64,000 nt of DNA from Kibdelosporangium persicum (GTDB taxonomy: Bacteria; Actinomycetota; Actinomycetes; Mycobacteriales; Pseudonocardiaceae): the NCBI RefSeq assembly GCF_013280595.1, contig NZ_JAAATY010000037.1, positions 1 to 64,000 on the forward strand, read 5' to 3'. The position numbers were made by a program, and so were the translations under genes. Positions 47,642 to 55,693 of the stretch are shown here, in pieces; the stretch's first letter is position 1, and every line of letters starts with the position of its first letter. Under the pieces are notes generated by a model. The model had not been told where the DNA came from and did not search any database. It saw only the letters and a program-made list of their open reading frames with translations.

Positions 47642-49622
47642 GATCGCCTCCTGGTCTGGCTGGTTGCCGGTCGAAGCGGAACTTCCAGTCGTCGGTGAAC
47701 CGGTCCGCCGCGGGCACCGCGACCGCCGTGCGCAGGCGGGCGAGGACGTCACCCGCAATGGCGTCCGCGTCGGTGTGGAACGCGCTCAGCGGTCCCGGCC
47801 GGCCGTTGCCGATCTGCGTGAACCACCGCAGGTTCTCGGTGGGGATGCCGAGTACGTACAGGTTCGGGTTCGCTCTCCCGTCGGAGCCGATGGCGTGGAA
47901 CGGCGCCCGGGTGACGGACACCGCTCCGGTGGCGAAACCGTCGTCGGAGCGCGGAGTGGCGTTGATGTACTCGCAGATCAGGCCGTCGGAGAGGAGTTGC
48001 CGGGTCAGCGGCGAGGAGTCCTGCCGCACCGAGGACCGGGGAATGCGAGCGTCGATCAACGTGGTGACCACCTGGCCGGCTCCGTCGACCGCGGTGGAGT
48101 CCAGCAGGAAACCGCCCTGGTCGGGCCGCACCCGCAGGCCCGGCCCGACCAGGTGCACCACGCCGGCCTCGATCAGCGCGCGGACCTGCGCGAGCCGCAG
48201 CGCCGGTGGCCCGGCCGAGACCATCGTGTTGATCGGGGTGAACCAGCCGAGGAAGTCCTCGCGGTGCGACCGCGGACGCAGGCCGCCGAAGTCCACCGCC
48301 GCGCGAACGGCGCCACGCAGGTCACGAAGGATGTCCAGGGCGGCCTTGACCGGCCCGTGCACGTTGCCCCGCAAGGCTTCCACCGTGTCCTGCCGGAGCA
48401 GGCCGAGGACGTGCCGGTGGAACTCGGCCGGGTCCGCGTACCGCTGACCGGAGAACGGCCGGGCCGTCCGCTCCAGGTCGAGGGGGACGGCGTGCGCGAT
48501 CCCGAACTCGGCCAGCGTCTTCTCGACGACGTCGGGCTGTTTCTGCCCGGCGCAGGCCAGATGGGCGCGGGCGAAGCGGTCGGCGGCCACCTCGCCGGCG
48601 CGGTCGCGGACCATGGCGGTGTAGTAGACGTGGTCGACTTCCAGTTGCAGCAGCGGCAGCACGTCCCGACGGAAGTCGAGCTGGGCGGACCCGGTTTCCC
48701 GCCGTGCCCGGCGCCGTGCCTCCGCGAGCGCGCCAGGGGTCAGGAACTTGGCCTCATACCGGTATTTCGGGGCCTTCTGGTTCAGCCCGCGGGCGAGCAT
48801 CGGCAGGCCACTGCGAGATCCGGCGTAGACGCGCGGCTCCCGGCCGCTCGGCCGGTAGCGCACCTCGCCGGACGGTCCGGCCTCGAACACACCACCACGG
48901 CCGACGGTCAGCGCCATGACGACGTCAAGGAAGGTCAGGCCCAGCCCCAGGATTCCGACCCGTTCACCGGCACCCACGGACGCGAGATCCAGATCCGCGG
49001 CCGAATCGCCACGAATGTAACGCAGGCCGCCGCGACCGTCGGCATGGTCGAGCATTTTCCGCTCCCACGGGCTGGGGGTGTTTCTCGGGTGCCCGGTGGT
49101 GAGCACGAGCTTGTCGGCGAAGACGATCCGGCCCGAACGGGTGACCAGGCGCATCCGGTCCTCGTGCCGCTGAACGTGCTCGACGCTTGACCGTACGGAG
49201 TGGATGGTCACGTTGTCCGGCTTGTGCGCGACGAGATTGTGGAACACGTCGCGCAAGTACTTGCCGTAGCACGATCTCGGCGCGTAACCATTCGCGCCAA
49301 GGGTGGACCATTGTGGACCGGCGTGGCCTGCCGACAGCCATTCGTGAAGAGACGGTCCGGCACCCGCCCTCGGTGGCCCCTCGTCAGGGTCACCGGAGTA
49401 CATGCTCACCTCACCGGCGGGGGTGTTCATCAGGAACCAGTCGGGCTGGTCCGTGCGCCAGATTCGGCCGGCACCGTGCTCGCCGGGATCGAACACCCAG
49501 ATCGACACCGCCGGTCCCGCCGCTCGCTCCGCGAGCCGCACCAGCAGGCGTTCAAGAACCGACAGCCCGCGAGGCCCCATGCCGACGATCGCGACAACGA
49601 GGTCTGACTGGATCTCCGACAC
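47628..49622 (-). CDS. FAD/NAD(P)-binding protein, putative flavin monooxygenase-like
   Basis: The 664-residue protein opens with a dinucleotide-binding fold, VVAIVGMGPRGLSVLERLL (about residues 9-27), and has a second nucleotide motif, VGILGLGLTFLDVVMAL (about 218-234), preceded by LVLTTGHPRNTP. This arrangement is that of the NAD_binding_9/HI0933-like FAD/NAD(P)-binding proteins often found in natural-product clusters, whose exact reactions are mostly unknown. GTG 49622 follows GGGGAGAGCC. It overlaps the downstream ligase gene by 14 bases and follows the antiporter by 31, so it belongs to the halogenation operon. It could oxidise the product or recycle reduced cofactor. Confidence 0.85.
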   Translation of the reverse strand: MSEIQSDLVVAIVGMGPRGLSVLERLLVRLAERAAGPAVSIWVFDPGEHGAGRIWRTDQPDWFLMNTPAGEVSMYSGDPDEGPPRAGAGPSLHEWLSAGHAGPQWSTLGANGYAPRSCYGKYLRDVFHNLVAHKPDNVTIHSVRSSVEHVQRHEDRMRLVTRSGRIVFADKLVLTTGHPRNTPSPWERKMLDHADGRGGLRYIRGDSAADLDLASVGAGERVGILGLGLTFLDVVMALTVGRGGVFEAGPSGEVRYRPSGREPRVYAGSRSGLPMLARGLNQKAPKYRYEAKFLTPGALAEARRRARRETGSAQLDFRRDVLPLLQLEVDHVYYTAMVRDRAGEVAADRFARAHLACAGQKQPDVVEKTLAEFGIAHAVPLDLERTARPFSGQRYADPAEFHRHVLGLLRQDTVEALRGNVHGPVKAALDILRDLRGAVRAAVDFGGLRPRSHREDFLGWFTPINTMVSAGPPALRLAQVRALIEAGVVHLVGPGLRVRPDQGGFLLDSTAVDGAGQVVTTLIDARIPRSSVRQDSSPLTRQLLSDGLICEYINATPRSDDGFATGAVSVTRAPFHAIGSDGRANPNLYVLGIPTENLRWFTQIGNGRPGPLSAFHTDADAIAGDVLARLRTAVAVPAADRFTDDWKFRFDRQPARPGGDHGHR

Positions 49623-49653
49623 GGCTCTCCCCGTTCCCCTGGTGAATACCGGC

Positions 49654-51075
49654 TCAGACGAAGCTGGCGACCGGCTGTGTGCCCGCCTTGGTCTCGCCGA
49701 GCTTGAGCCAGCCGAGCAACGGGCCGGTCATGATCGTCGTCACGAGTGTCATCGCCACGAACATGACGAACAGGTCCGGTCCGATGATGCCGAGCGACAG
49801 CCCCGCGGCGACCACCACGAGTTCGGTCAGGCCACGGCAGTTGACCATGACGCCGAGTCCGGCCGACTCCCGCCATGTCAGCTTGGTCAGCCTGCCGACG
49901 AGCGTCGTCGTACCCACCTTGCTCGTGATGGCGACCACGATCATCAGCCCGCACACCAGCAGGTCCTGTGTGGTGCGCAGGAATCCGATCTGCATGCTGA
50001 ACCCGATCACCGCGAAGAACAGGGGCAGGATGACGTTGACCCCGCGGCCGACCGTGCGGCCGAGGTCGCGCACCACGCTGTTCTCCCGCGGCACGACCAC
50101 GCCGACGAGCAAGGCCCCGAAGATCGCGTGGATGCCGATCCAGTCGGTGATGGCCGCTCCGGAAAGCGCGCAGAGCACCAGCACCGCGGTCGAGACGCGT
50201 CGCAGTCCGGCGTTGCTCTCCGCGGCGGCCAGGAGCCGGCGCAGCGCGGGGCGAAGGGCGGTCAGCGTCACCGTGGTGAAGAGGATGAGCCACGCCGCGG
50301 TCGGGATGACCGCGGCCGCTGAGTCGCCCTGTGCCATCGCGACGACCACGATCAGCATGCACCACGAGATGACGTCCCCCACGCCCGCGGTGGCCAGGCC
50401 GAGCGCGCCGATCCGAGTCCGGATCAGGTTGTGCCCGGCCAGAATCCGGACCAGTACGGGGAACGCGGTGATGCTCATCGACGTACCGAAGAACAGGAGG
50501 AACGGCACCAGCCCCACACTGTCCGGCCGGTACGTCGCGGCCATGCCCACCGCGAGCAGGAGCCCGCAGGCGAACGGTACGGCCACCATGCCTACTCCCA
50601 GTGCGGCCACCCGGCGGCCCGACCCGCGCAGCAGTTCCAGCGGGAGATCGGCGCCGAGCAGGAACACGAAGTAGATGATCGCCAGCTGTGCGATCAGGCC
50701 GAGGTGGGGAATCAGTTCCGCGGGGAACAGCGCGTGCTGGATCTCCGGCGCGAACTGGCCGAGCAGGGACGGCCCCAGCGCGATGCCCGCCGCCATTTCG
50801 CCGATGACCCTGGGCTGACGGCACCGGGTCGCGACCCAGCCGCCGAGACGGCCGACCGCGATGATCAACGCGACCGCGGGGAGGAACCGCAGGACAAGCG
50901 GCCAGCCCATGGTTCCCAGCTGTCCGAAGGTGGGCACGGCGTGGATCATGCCTGCCGAGACAACCGCCACTATCACGACAACCGCCGCGGCGTTGCGTAC
51001 CCCATCCGCCGGTTTCCGCCGCGGCGGCGTCACCGCGTTCTGATCGGGATTTTCCTGGCAGTCTGCAGCCATCAT
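49654..51075 (-). CDS. Cation/proton antiporter (CPA2, KefB/NapA-like membrane part)
   Basis: This 473-residue membrane protein has about 12-13 hydrophobic segments with family features RQPRVIGEMAAGIALGPSLL (about residues 85-104), IYFVFLLGADLPLELL (about 134-149) and a mid-membrane ATAGVGDVISWCM (about 228-240) with the acidic residue of the ion path. It lacks the C-terminal KTN/RCK domain of Kef channels. CPA2 proteins exchange K+ or Na+ for H+. In the halogenation operon it might handle ion or pH balance or product-linked stress; a role in export of an ionophore-like product is only a guess. ATG ATG at 51075/51072 follows CAGGAG. Confidence 0.9.
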   Translation of the reverse strand: MMAADCQENPDQNAVTPPRRKPADGVRNAAAVVVIVAVVSAGMIHAVPTFGQLGTMGWPLVLRFLPAVALIIAVGRLGGWVATRCRQPRVIGEMAAGIALGPSLLGQFAPEIQHALFPAELIPHLGLIAQLAIIYFVFLLGADLPLELLRGSGRRVAALGVGMVAVPFACGLLLAVGMAATYRPDSVGLVPFLLFFGTSMSITAFPVLVRILAGHNLIRTRIGALGLATAGVGDVISWCMLIVVVAMAQGDSAAAVIPTAAWLILFTTVTLTALRPALRRLLAAAESNAGLRRVSTAVLVLCALSGAAITDWIGIHAIFGALLVGVVVPRENSVVRDLGRTVGRGVNVILPLFFAVIGFSMQIGFLRTTQDLLVCGLMIVVAITSKVGTTTLVGRLTKLTWRESAGLGVMVNCRGLTELVVVAAGLSLGIIGPDLFVMFVAMTLVTTIMTGPLLGWLKLGETKAGTQPVASFV

Positions 51076-51150
51076 GGTTTTCGGCTCCTGGAACAGGGAT
51101 CGGCTGCGCGCGGTCGAGGTTCTCCGTCCAGGACCCGCCGCGAACCGGTG

Positions 51151-51678
51151 TCACGAAATGAAGTCGTAGTTCAGGAAATTGCTGTCGTCGTCATCGGTCC
51201 AGACCCCGTACCGACGCATGCCGTACAGAAGTGGCGCAGGCGTACGGAGGCTGGTGATCATGACGATCTCGGCCATGACGACGACGTGATCACCGACCGT
51301 GTGCGCTGTGCTGACGGCACAGTCCGCGATGGTGTGCGCGGCGTCGATCAGGTGCGGGCCGCCGTGCGGCGCGGCGACCCACGGGATCCGGTTGAACCGG
51401 TCCGGGTCTCCCGAGCTGAACAGTTCCGCGGCCGGCCGCGCGGTCCGGTGCAGCAGGTTCACCGCAAGGGACGAGCTGTCCAGGACGGCGTCCAGAGTAG
51501 GGCTGCCGCGCCGCAGGCAAACGAGGATCGACGGCGGGTCAGGGGCGACGCTGCACAGCGACGTGCACGTCATCCCCCACGGGTTGCCGTCCCGGGTCAT
51601 CGCCGTGACAACCGAGACACCCGTGGGGAATCCGACCATCAGGCGCCGCACGTCGACGTCGTATCCGGTGTGTGACAT
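51151..51678 (-). CDS. Flavin reductase (HpaC/NADH:flavin oxidoreductase type)
   Basis: The 175-residue protein is of the two-component flavin reductase family: FPTGVSVVTAMTRDGNPWGMT (about residues 15-35), SVAPDPPSILVCL (about 43-55) and LAVNLLHRT (about 71-79). These enzymes use NAD(P)H to make free reduced flavin for a partner oxygenase. Lying directly downstream of the flavin-dependent halogenase, it is the obvious source of FADH2 for that enzyme. ATG 51678 follows GGAGGG at good spacing. Confidence 0.92.
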   Translation of the reverse strand: MSHTGYDVDVRRLMVGFPTGVSVVTAMTRDGNPWGMTCTSLCSVAPDPPSILVCLRRGSPTLDAVLDSSSLAVNLLHRTARPAAELFSSGDPDRFNRIPWVAAPHGGPHLIDAAHTIADCAVSTAHTVGDHVVVMAEIVMITSLRTPAPLLYGMRRYGVWTDDDDSNFLNYDFIS

Positions 51679-51724
51679 GGATTTCCCTCCTACCGGCCGG
51701 ACCGCGCCGAGCCGGGCCGGTGGA

Positions 51725-53389
51725 TCAGAGACCTTCCTCTGCCTTGGCGATGGCCATGTTCTCCAGCGCGTTCAGCATTCGCGGCCCGATGTCCGCGGGC
51801 GCGTCCACACGGGCCCACAGCTTGGCCGCCTCGATCCGGTCCCTGGTCATGTGGTAGCAGCCGTTCTCCGGCCGGCCGAACTGCTCCGCGTAGGGGAAGA
51901 AGTCCACTTTCCTGACGGAGTCGAGGATCTCCGAGGCCGCGGCCGACGGCGCCAGTGTTCCGCCTTCGACCGCCTGGCACAGCTCACGGGTCCGGGTGCC
52001 CATCCGGACGAAACTCTCGCTGATCGGCAACGGCGACCCCGGGTGGCCGTACCGCTCGGCCTCGATGAAGACGTTGTCGTCGCCGGTCCGGCGGAACCGG
52101 TGGTGCGCGTCTTCGAGCATCATGTTGCCGCTCATCGTGCCGAGCATCCAGGTCCGGTTGACCGCGTTCCACAGCTCGTAGTCGCCGAACCCGACGAACG
52201 AGCTGTAGACCAGGTCGTCGTGGAAGTCGAACAAGCCCTGCTGCAGGTCCTCCACGTAAGCGAACCGCTCGGTGGACCAGTCACCGTCCCTGGACGCCGC
52301 GATCAGCCGCCAGCCGAGGGCGTTGACCACCGCGAGCGTGTTCGCCAGCCCGCGCGAGTAGAGCGCGTCGATGAATCCCGAGGCGTGTGACGTGAGGCAG
52401 TACCGATCGCCGACGACCTTCGTGGTCGAGTACTGCAGCCTGCCGGTGGACACCCAGGGCCGTACCGCCGTCGCGTCCTTGAACTGCCACGCGATCTCCG
52501 GGAAACGGCCGAGGAAGTCGGCGAACTCGCGCTCGGGCGGCAGTGTCCCTTTGGGATACTTGCGCGGGTCCAGGGTCAGGCCGACGCTGCACAGGGGATT
52601 GAGCGCGCCGGGGTGGTTGTTGAACGGGATCACCCAGAGCCACCCACCGTCGAAGACGTGGTGCAGCGTGCCGTGGTCCCACGGGTTGGGCTGCTCGTGC
52701 CGCTCGGCGGTGGGTGAGTCGTCGAACGGGCGCACGCCGACCATGTGCGTGAACAGGCAGCGCGAATGCGTCCTCGCCCGCGTTGGCGTCTCACGCAGTT
52801 CGAACCGCTCGGCCAACGGCGATCGGTATCCGCTGCCGTCCACCACGTAGTCGGCGCGGAACTCCTCGCCCCGGTCCGAGCGCAACACGACACCATCGGC
52901 CGGATCGATCTCGACGTCGGTGATCCGGGTCGCCAGGCGTGGTTCGGCGCCGTACCGGACCGCGACGTGGAACAGGTAGGCGTCGACGTCCTGGCGGAAC
53001 AGGTGCGACTCGGTGCGGAAGGCCACCGGGACCACCAACTGGTTGACCTGCAGAGGGTTCTGCGGCTCACCCTCCCTGTGGTAGACGAAGCCGAAGTTCT
53101 GCTTCTGTCCACAATGGGGTGCGATCTTGATGGTCTCGGTGTGGTTCGACAGCGCCTTCAGTTCGGGCACCTGGTAGCGGTCGGCGATCAACCGCATCAT
53201 CCCCGAGGTGTAGGGGATGGTCGACTCGCCGACCGCGAACCGCGGATGGGTGCCGGCGTCGAGAATCAGCACCTTCACCCCGTTGCGGGCCAGCACCGCG
53301 CCCAGCATCCCGCCGGCCATGCCACTTCCGAGGATGGCCACGTCATACCGGTCCGCCGAGGCGGAGTTGATACCCGGCACCGAACTCAC
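51725..53389 (-). CDS. Flavin-dependent halogenase
   Basis: The 554-residue protein has the FAD-binding VAILGSGMAGGMLGAVL (about residues 18-34) and the halogenase motif WxWxIP as GGWLWVIP (near residue 250), which together identify flavin-dependent halogenases. The segment HPRFAVGESTIPYT (about 48-61) is more like the phenol/pyrrole-type enzymes than tryptophan halogenases. It would turn FADH2, O2 and chloride or bromide into HOX and direct it to an electron-rich substrate. The substrate is unknown, and whether it must be carrier-bound cannot be read; no carrier protein is encoded nearby. GTG 53389 follows AAAGGA. Flavin reductase is the next gene. Confidence 0.92.
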   Translation of the reverse strand: MSSVPGINSASADRYDVAILGSGMAGGMLGAVLARNGVKVLILDAGTHPRFAVGESTIPYTSGMMRLIADRYQVPELKALSNHTETIKIAPHCGQKQNFGFVYHREGEPQNPLQVNQLVVPVAFRTESHLFRQDVDAYLFHVAVRYGAEPRLATRITDVEIDPADGVVLRSDRGEEFRADYVVDGSGYRSPLAERFELRETPTRARTHSRCLFTHMVGVRPFDDSPTAERHEQPNPWDHGTLHHVFDGGWLWVIPFNNHPGALNPLCSVGLTLDPRKYPKGTLPPEREFADFLGRFPEIAWQFKDATAVRPWVSTGRLQYSTTKVVGDRYCLTSHASGFIDALYSRGLANTLAVVNALGWRLIAASRDGDWSTERFAYVEDLQQGLFDFHDDLVYSSFVGFGDYELWNAVNRTWMLGTMSGNMMLEDAHHRFRRTGDDNVFIEAERYGHPGSPLPISESFVRMGTRTRELCQAVEGGTLAPSAAASEILDSVRKVDFFPYAEQFGRPENGCYHMTRDRIEAAKLWARVDAPADIGPRMLNALENMAIAKAEEGL

Positions 53390-53502
53390 CGTTCCTTTCG
53401 TGTGTCCTTTTTGTCAAAACTCGTTCGGCCCCCGCCCGCGTACGGGTGGACGAGGTTGGTTGATGCCGGTGCGGCGCCGACGAGGTGTTGCGGGGTGACT
53501 GC

Positions 53503-53988
53503 TCAGTAGCCGTTGCCCGTGAGCCACTCGACGACGCCGAGCGGGTCGTTGATGGTCACGAACGGGTCGATGACCGGCCAGATGTAGAGCAGTCCCTCAT
53601 CGTCGAGCCGGAAGAAGTTGTGCACTGTGTACTGGGCGCCCTTCGTGGTCGTGATCTGCCACAGACCGCTCGCGGTCGGGAAGTCCACGTTGACGTTGAG
53701 CACCTGCACGGCCAGCACACGGCTCGAAACGGGCTCGACGAAGCTCTCGATCTCCTCCCGCCCCTTCAGGGCGAGCCTGCTGATCGGCGGGAGGAACTCG
53801 ACGTTCTGCGAGAACTGGACCTTCGAGAAGTCGTGGGTCTCGAAAGCCTTGAAGTAGGCCTCGATGATCCGGCGATACGTTTCCTTGTCCAGTTGTCCGG
53901 AGTTCGCAGCCGGGCCCGTGCGGTTCGCCGGGTGGGACTCGACCAGCGGGCGACTGCCCTGACCCGCCGGTGTCTGTGTCGTGGTCAT
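53503..53988 (-). CDS. SnoaL-like (NTF2-fold) protein
   Basis: This 161-residue protein has a disordered Thr/Gly/Pro-rich N-terminus of about 35 residues, then one NTF2-like domain: YRRIIEAYFKAFETHDF (helix), VEFLPPISRLALKGREEIES, and the strand region VHNFFRLDDEGLLYIWPVID. SnoaL-like proteins act as cyclases, hydroxylases, isomerases or ligand binders in polyketide and other pathways, and many have no catalysis proved. It sits between the two halogenating enzymes. ATG 53988 follows CTGGAG. It may bind or cyclise the halogenation substrate. Confidence 0.85.
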   Translation of the reverse strand: MTTTQTPAGQGSRPLVESHPANRTGPAANSGQLDKETYRRIIEAYFKAFETHDFSKVQFSQNVEFLPPISRLALKGREEIESFVEPVSSRVLAVQVLNVNVDFPTASGLWQITTTKGAQYTVHNFFRLDDEGLLYIWPVIDPFVTINDPLGVVEWLTGNGY

Positions 53989-54049
53989 GACTGCTCCAGC
54001 TTGTGATTCCGTGAACGAGTGAGACGGTTTCCGCCGCTTTCCGCGCGGA

Positions 54050-55480
54050 TCACTCCACCGGGCCGGCCGCGGCGGATGCCTTGAGCCCGTTGGCGGCCAG
54101 GTCGTCGGCGATGTCCATGCCGAGCTTGACGCCGCCGATGTTGCGGGAGAGGTCCACGTCGCCGTTCTCGTCGACGGCGAAGGCGTCGAACACCCAGTGC
54201 ACCCCGAGGAAGACCCGGCTGAAGCCCTGTTCGATCATCATCTGCCAGCACCCGCCGGGGAACGTGCGAACCACGCGCGTCCGGACGTTTCCGGTGACGT
54301 CGGTGCTGATTCCGTCGAGCTCGTCGGAGACGAACTCCAGGTTGTCCGCCAGGTTGTCCGGCCCGCACTGGGTCTGGCCGTAGAAATGCCGGACCATCTG
54401 GAAGGCCGCACCGCCCTCCGACGCGTGGCCCGACGGGTACGCCGGGAAGGACGGCGTGAAGTTACGCCCGCCGGTCACGTTGGTCGCCTGCGCGCCGAGG
54501 GGGAGCCAGCCCGGGTCAGAGTCCGCGTCCAGTTCGTTGCCGCCGACGCCGGCCGGGCCCAGGGAAGCGTCGTGCTCGCGGATTCCGAGCACCGGCCGCC
54601 ACAGGTCGTACTCGTACTTGTCGGCCCACGCGAGGATGGTCGAGTCGGCGATGGCCGCGTTGACCAATGCGAACAACCGGGCGTTCTGTGCCTCGTCGTT
54701 GCCCTGCGCGACCGCGATCTTGCGGATGATCTGGTTGTACAGCCGCGTCGGCGTGCCAATGCCGTTGGCCGCTTCGTAACCCCACCACAGTCCGATGCCC
54801 GTCTCGGTGGGCGTGCGCCGCATGGACTGCAGCTCGGCCGGGAGGGTGCCCATGAGGTGCGGGGCGATGCCCTTGGCGCGGACCTCCTTGATCGCCTGTT
54901 CGTACTCGGCACTCCCCGGCTGCGGGGGCGCGTCGAGGTGGTGGCGGGTGGTGGCCGCGAAGCAGGCCGACCGGGCACCGTAGAACGGCCCGTAGAAACC
55001 CTGGCCGGGGTTGTCCGGGTCCTGCCGGTGGCGCCCGGGGGCGACCGAGAAGCTATGCCCGTTGTCGCCGAAGCCGGGGTCGTTCTTGCGGAGCGCGATG
55101 ATCTTGCTGGCGACCTTCCGGCCGAAGTCGTGACCGTCCACGTCCGCCTTGCTGGCGATCAGGCCGGCCGCGGCGTGCCGCGCGTCGAAGAACGCCTTCT
55201 GGGTCGGGTAGAGCGCGCTCAGCACGGCGTGGGCGGCACTGGCGACCGCCGCGGCGGAGTCAGCGCCGGGAGGAGCCTCAGGCAGGTCGTCCCCCAGGTA
55301 GGGCTCGTAGTGCCCGGTGTTGATGCCGAAGTAGGCGTCGTGCATCGCCAGGTGCACGATCGCGTTGGCCCGTGCCCCTCCCGGACCACCGCGGACGCCG
55401 AGTTCGCTCGACGGGAGCGTGGTGTGCGTGGTCCGGTCGGCCTCCGCGGCGACTTCGTTCCAGTACAGGATGGGATCCAT
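54050..55480 (-). CDS. Vanadium-dependent haloperoxidase
   Basis: The 476-residue protein has all vanadate-site motifs in canonical spacing: K-x6-RP in DKYEYDLWRPV (near residue 290), PSGH in AYPSGHASEGG (near 348) and SR-x5-H in FSRVFLGVHW (near 423). Such enzymes use H2O2 to oxidise halide to a hypohalous species without a redox cofactor. No export signal is visible. It is the first gene of the operon, divergent from the LAL regulator; ATG 55480 follows GGAGG about ten bases upstream. Phosphatases of the same fold share part of the motif, but the length and helical N-terminal half fit a haloperoxidase. Bacterial homologues can be chloroperoxidases or cyclases. Confidence 0.92.
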   Translation of the reverse strand: MDPILYWNEVAAEADRTTHTTLPSSELGVRGGPGGARANAIVHLAMHDAYFGINTGHYEPYLGDDLPEAPPGADSAAAVASAAHAVLSALYPTQKAFFDARHAAAGLIASKADVDGHDFGRKVASKIIALRKNDPGFGDNGHSFSVAPGRHRQDPDNPGQGFYGPFYGARSACFAATTRHHLDAPPQPGSAEYEQAIKEVRAKGIAPHLMGTLPAELQSMRRTPTETGIGLWWGYEAANGIGTPTRLYNQIIRKIAVAQGNDEAQNARLFALVNAAIADSTILAWADKYEYDLWRPVLGIREHDASLGPAGVGGNELDADSDPGWLPLGAQATNVTGGRNFTPSFPAYPSGHASEGGAAFQMVRHFYGQTQCGPDNLADNLEFVSDELDGISTDVTGNVRTRVVRTFPGGCWQMMIEQGFSRVFLGVHWVFDAFAVDENGDVDLSRNIGGVKLGMDIADDLAANGLKASAAAGPVE

Positions 55481-55573
55481 CGGTTGTCTACCTCCGTCAA
55501 CGGGTGGCCGTGTGGCATTGCTGTTCGGCTTGGTGGTGCTCTCCCAATGTCGCTGGGCCGGGATGTGCGGGGA

Positions 55574-55591
55574 TGAGTAGTCGGCTACTCA
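55574..55591. promoter_or_regulatory. Palindrome in the divergent haloperoxidase/LAL-regulator promoter
   Basis: TGAGTAG and CTACTCA are perfect inverted repeats with a 4-base spacer, placed 94 bases before the haloperoxidase start and 103 bases before the regulator start. Size and symmetry fit a dimeric HTH regulator, plausibly the adjacent LuxR-type protein. Confidence 0.55.
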
Positions 55592-55693
55592 ACTCCGGGC
55601 GTAAGTACCCTCAAAGGGGGGAGCGGCCACGGGTATCTGCACTCTGCCCTGGTGCTCTTTTGTCGATGACCTCATTGGTGGGGGGAGCATCGA

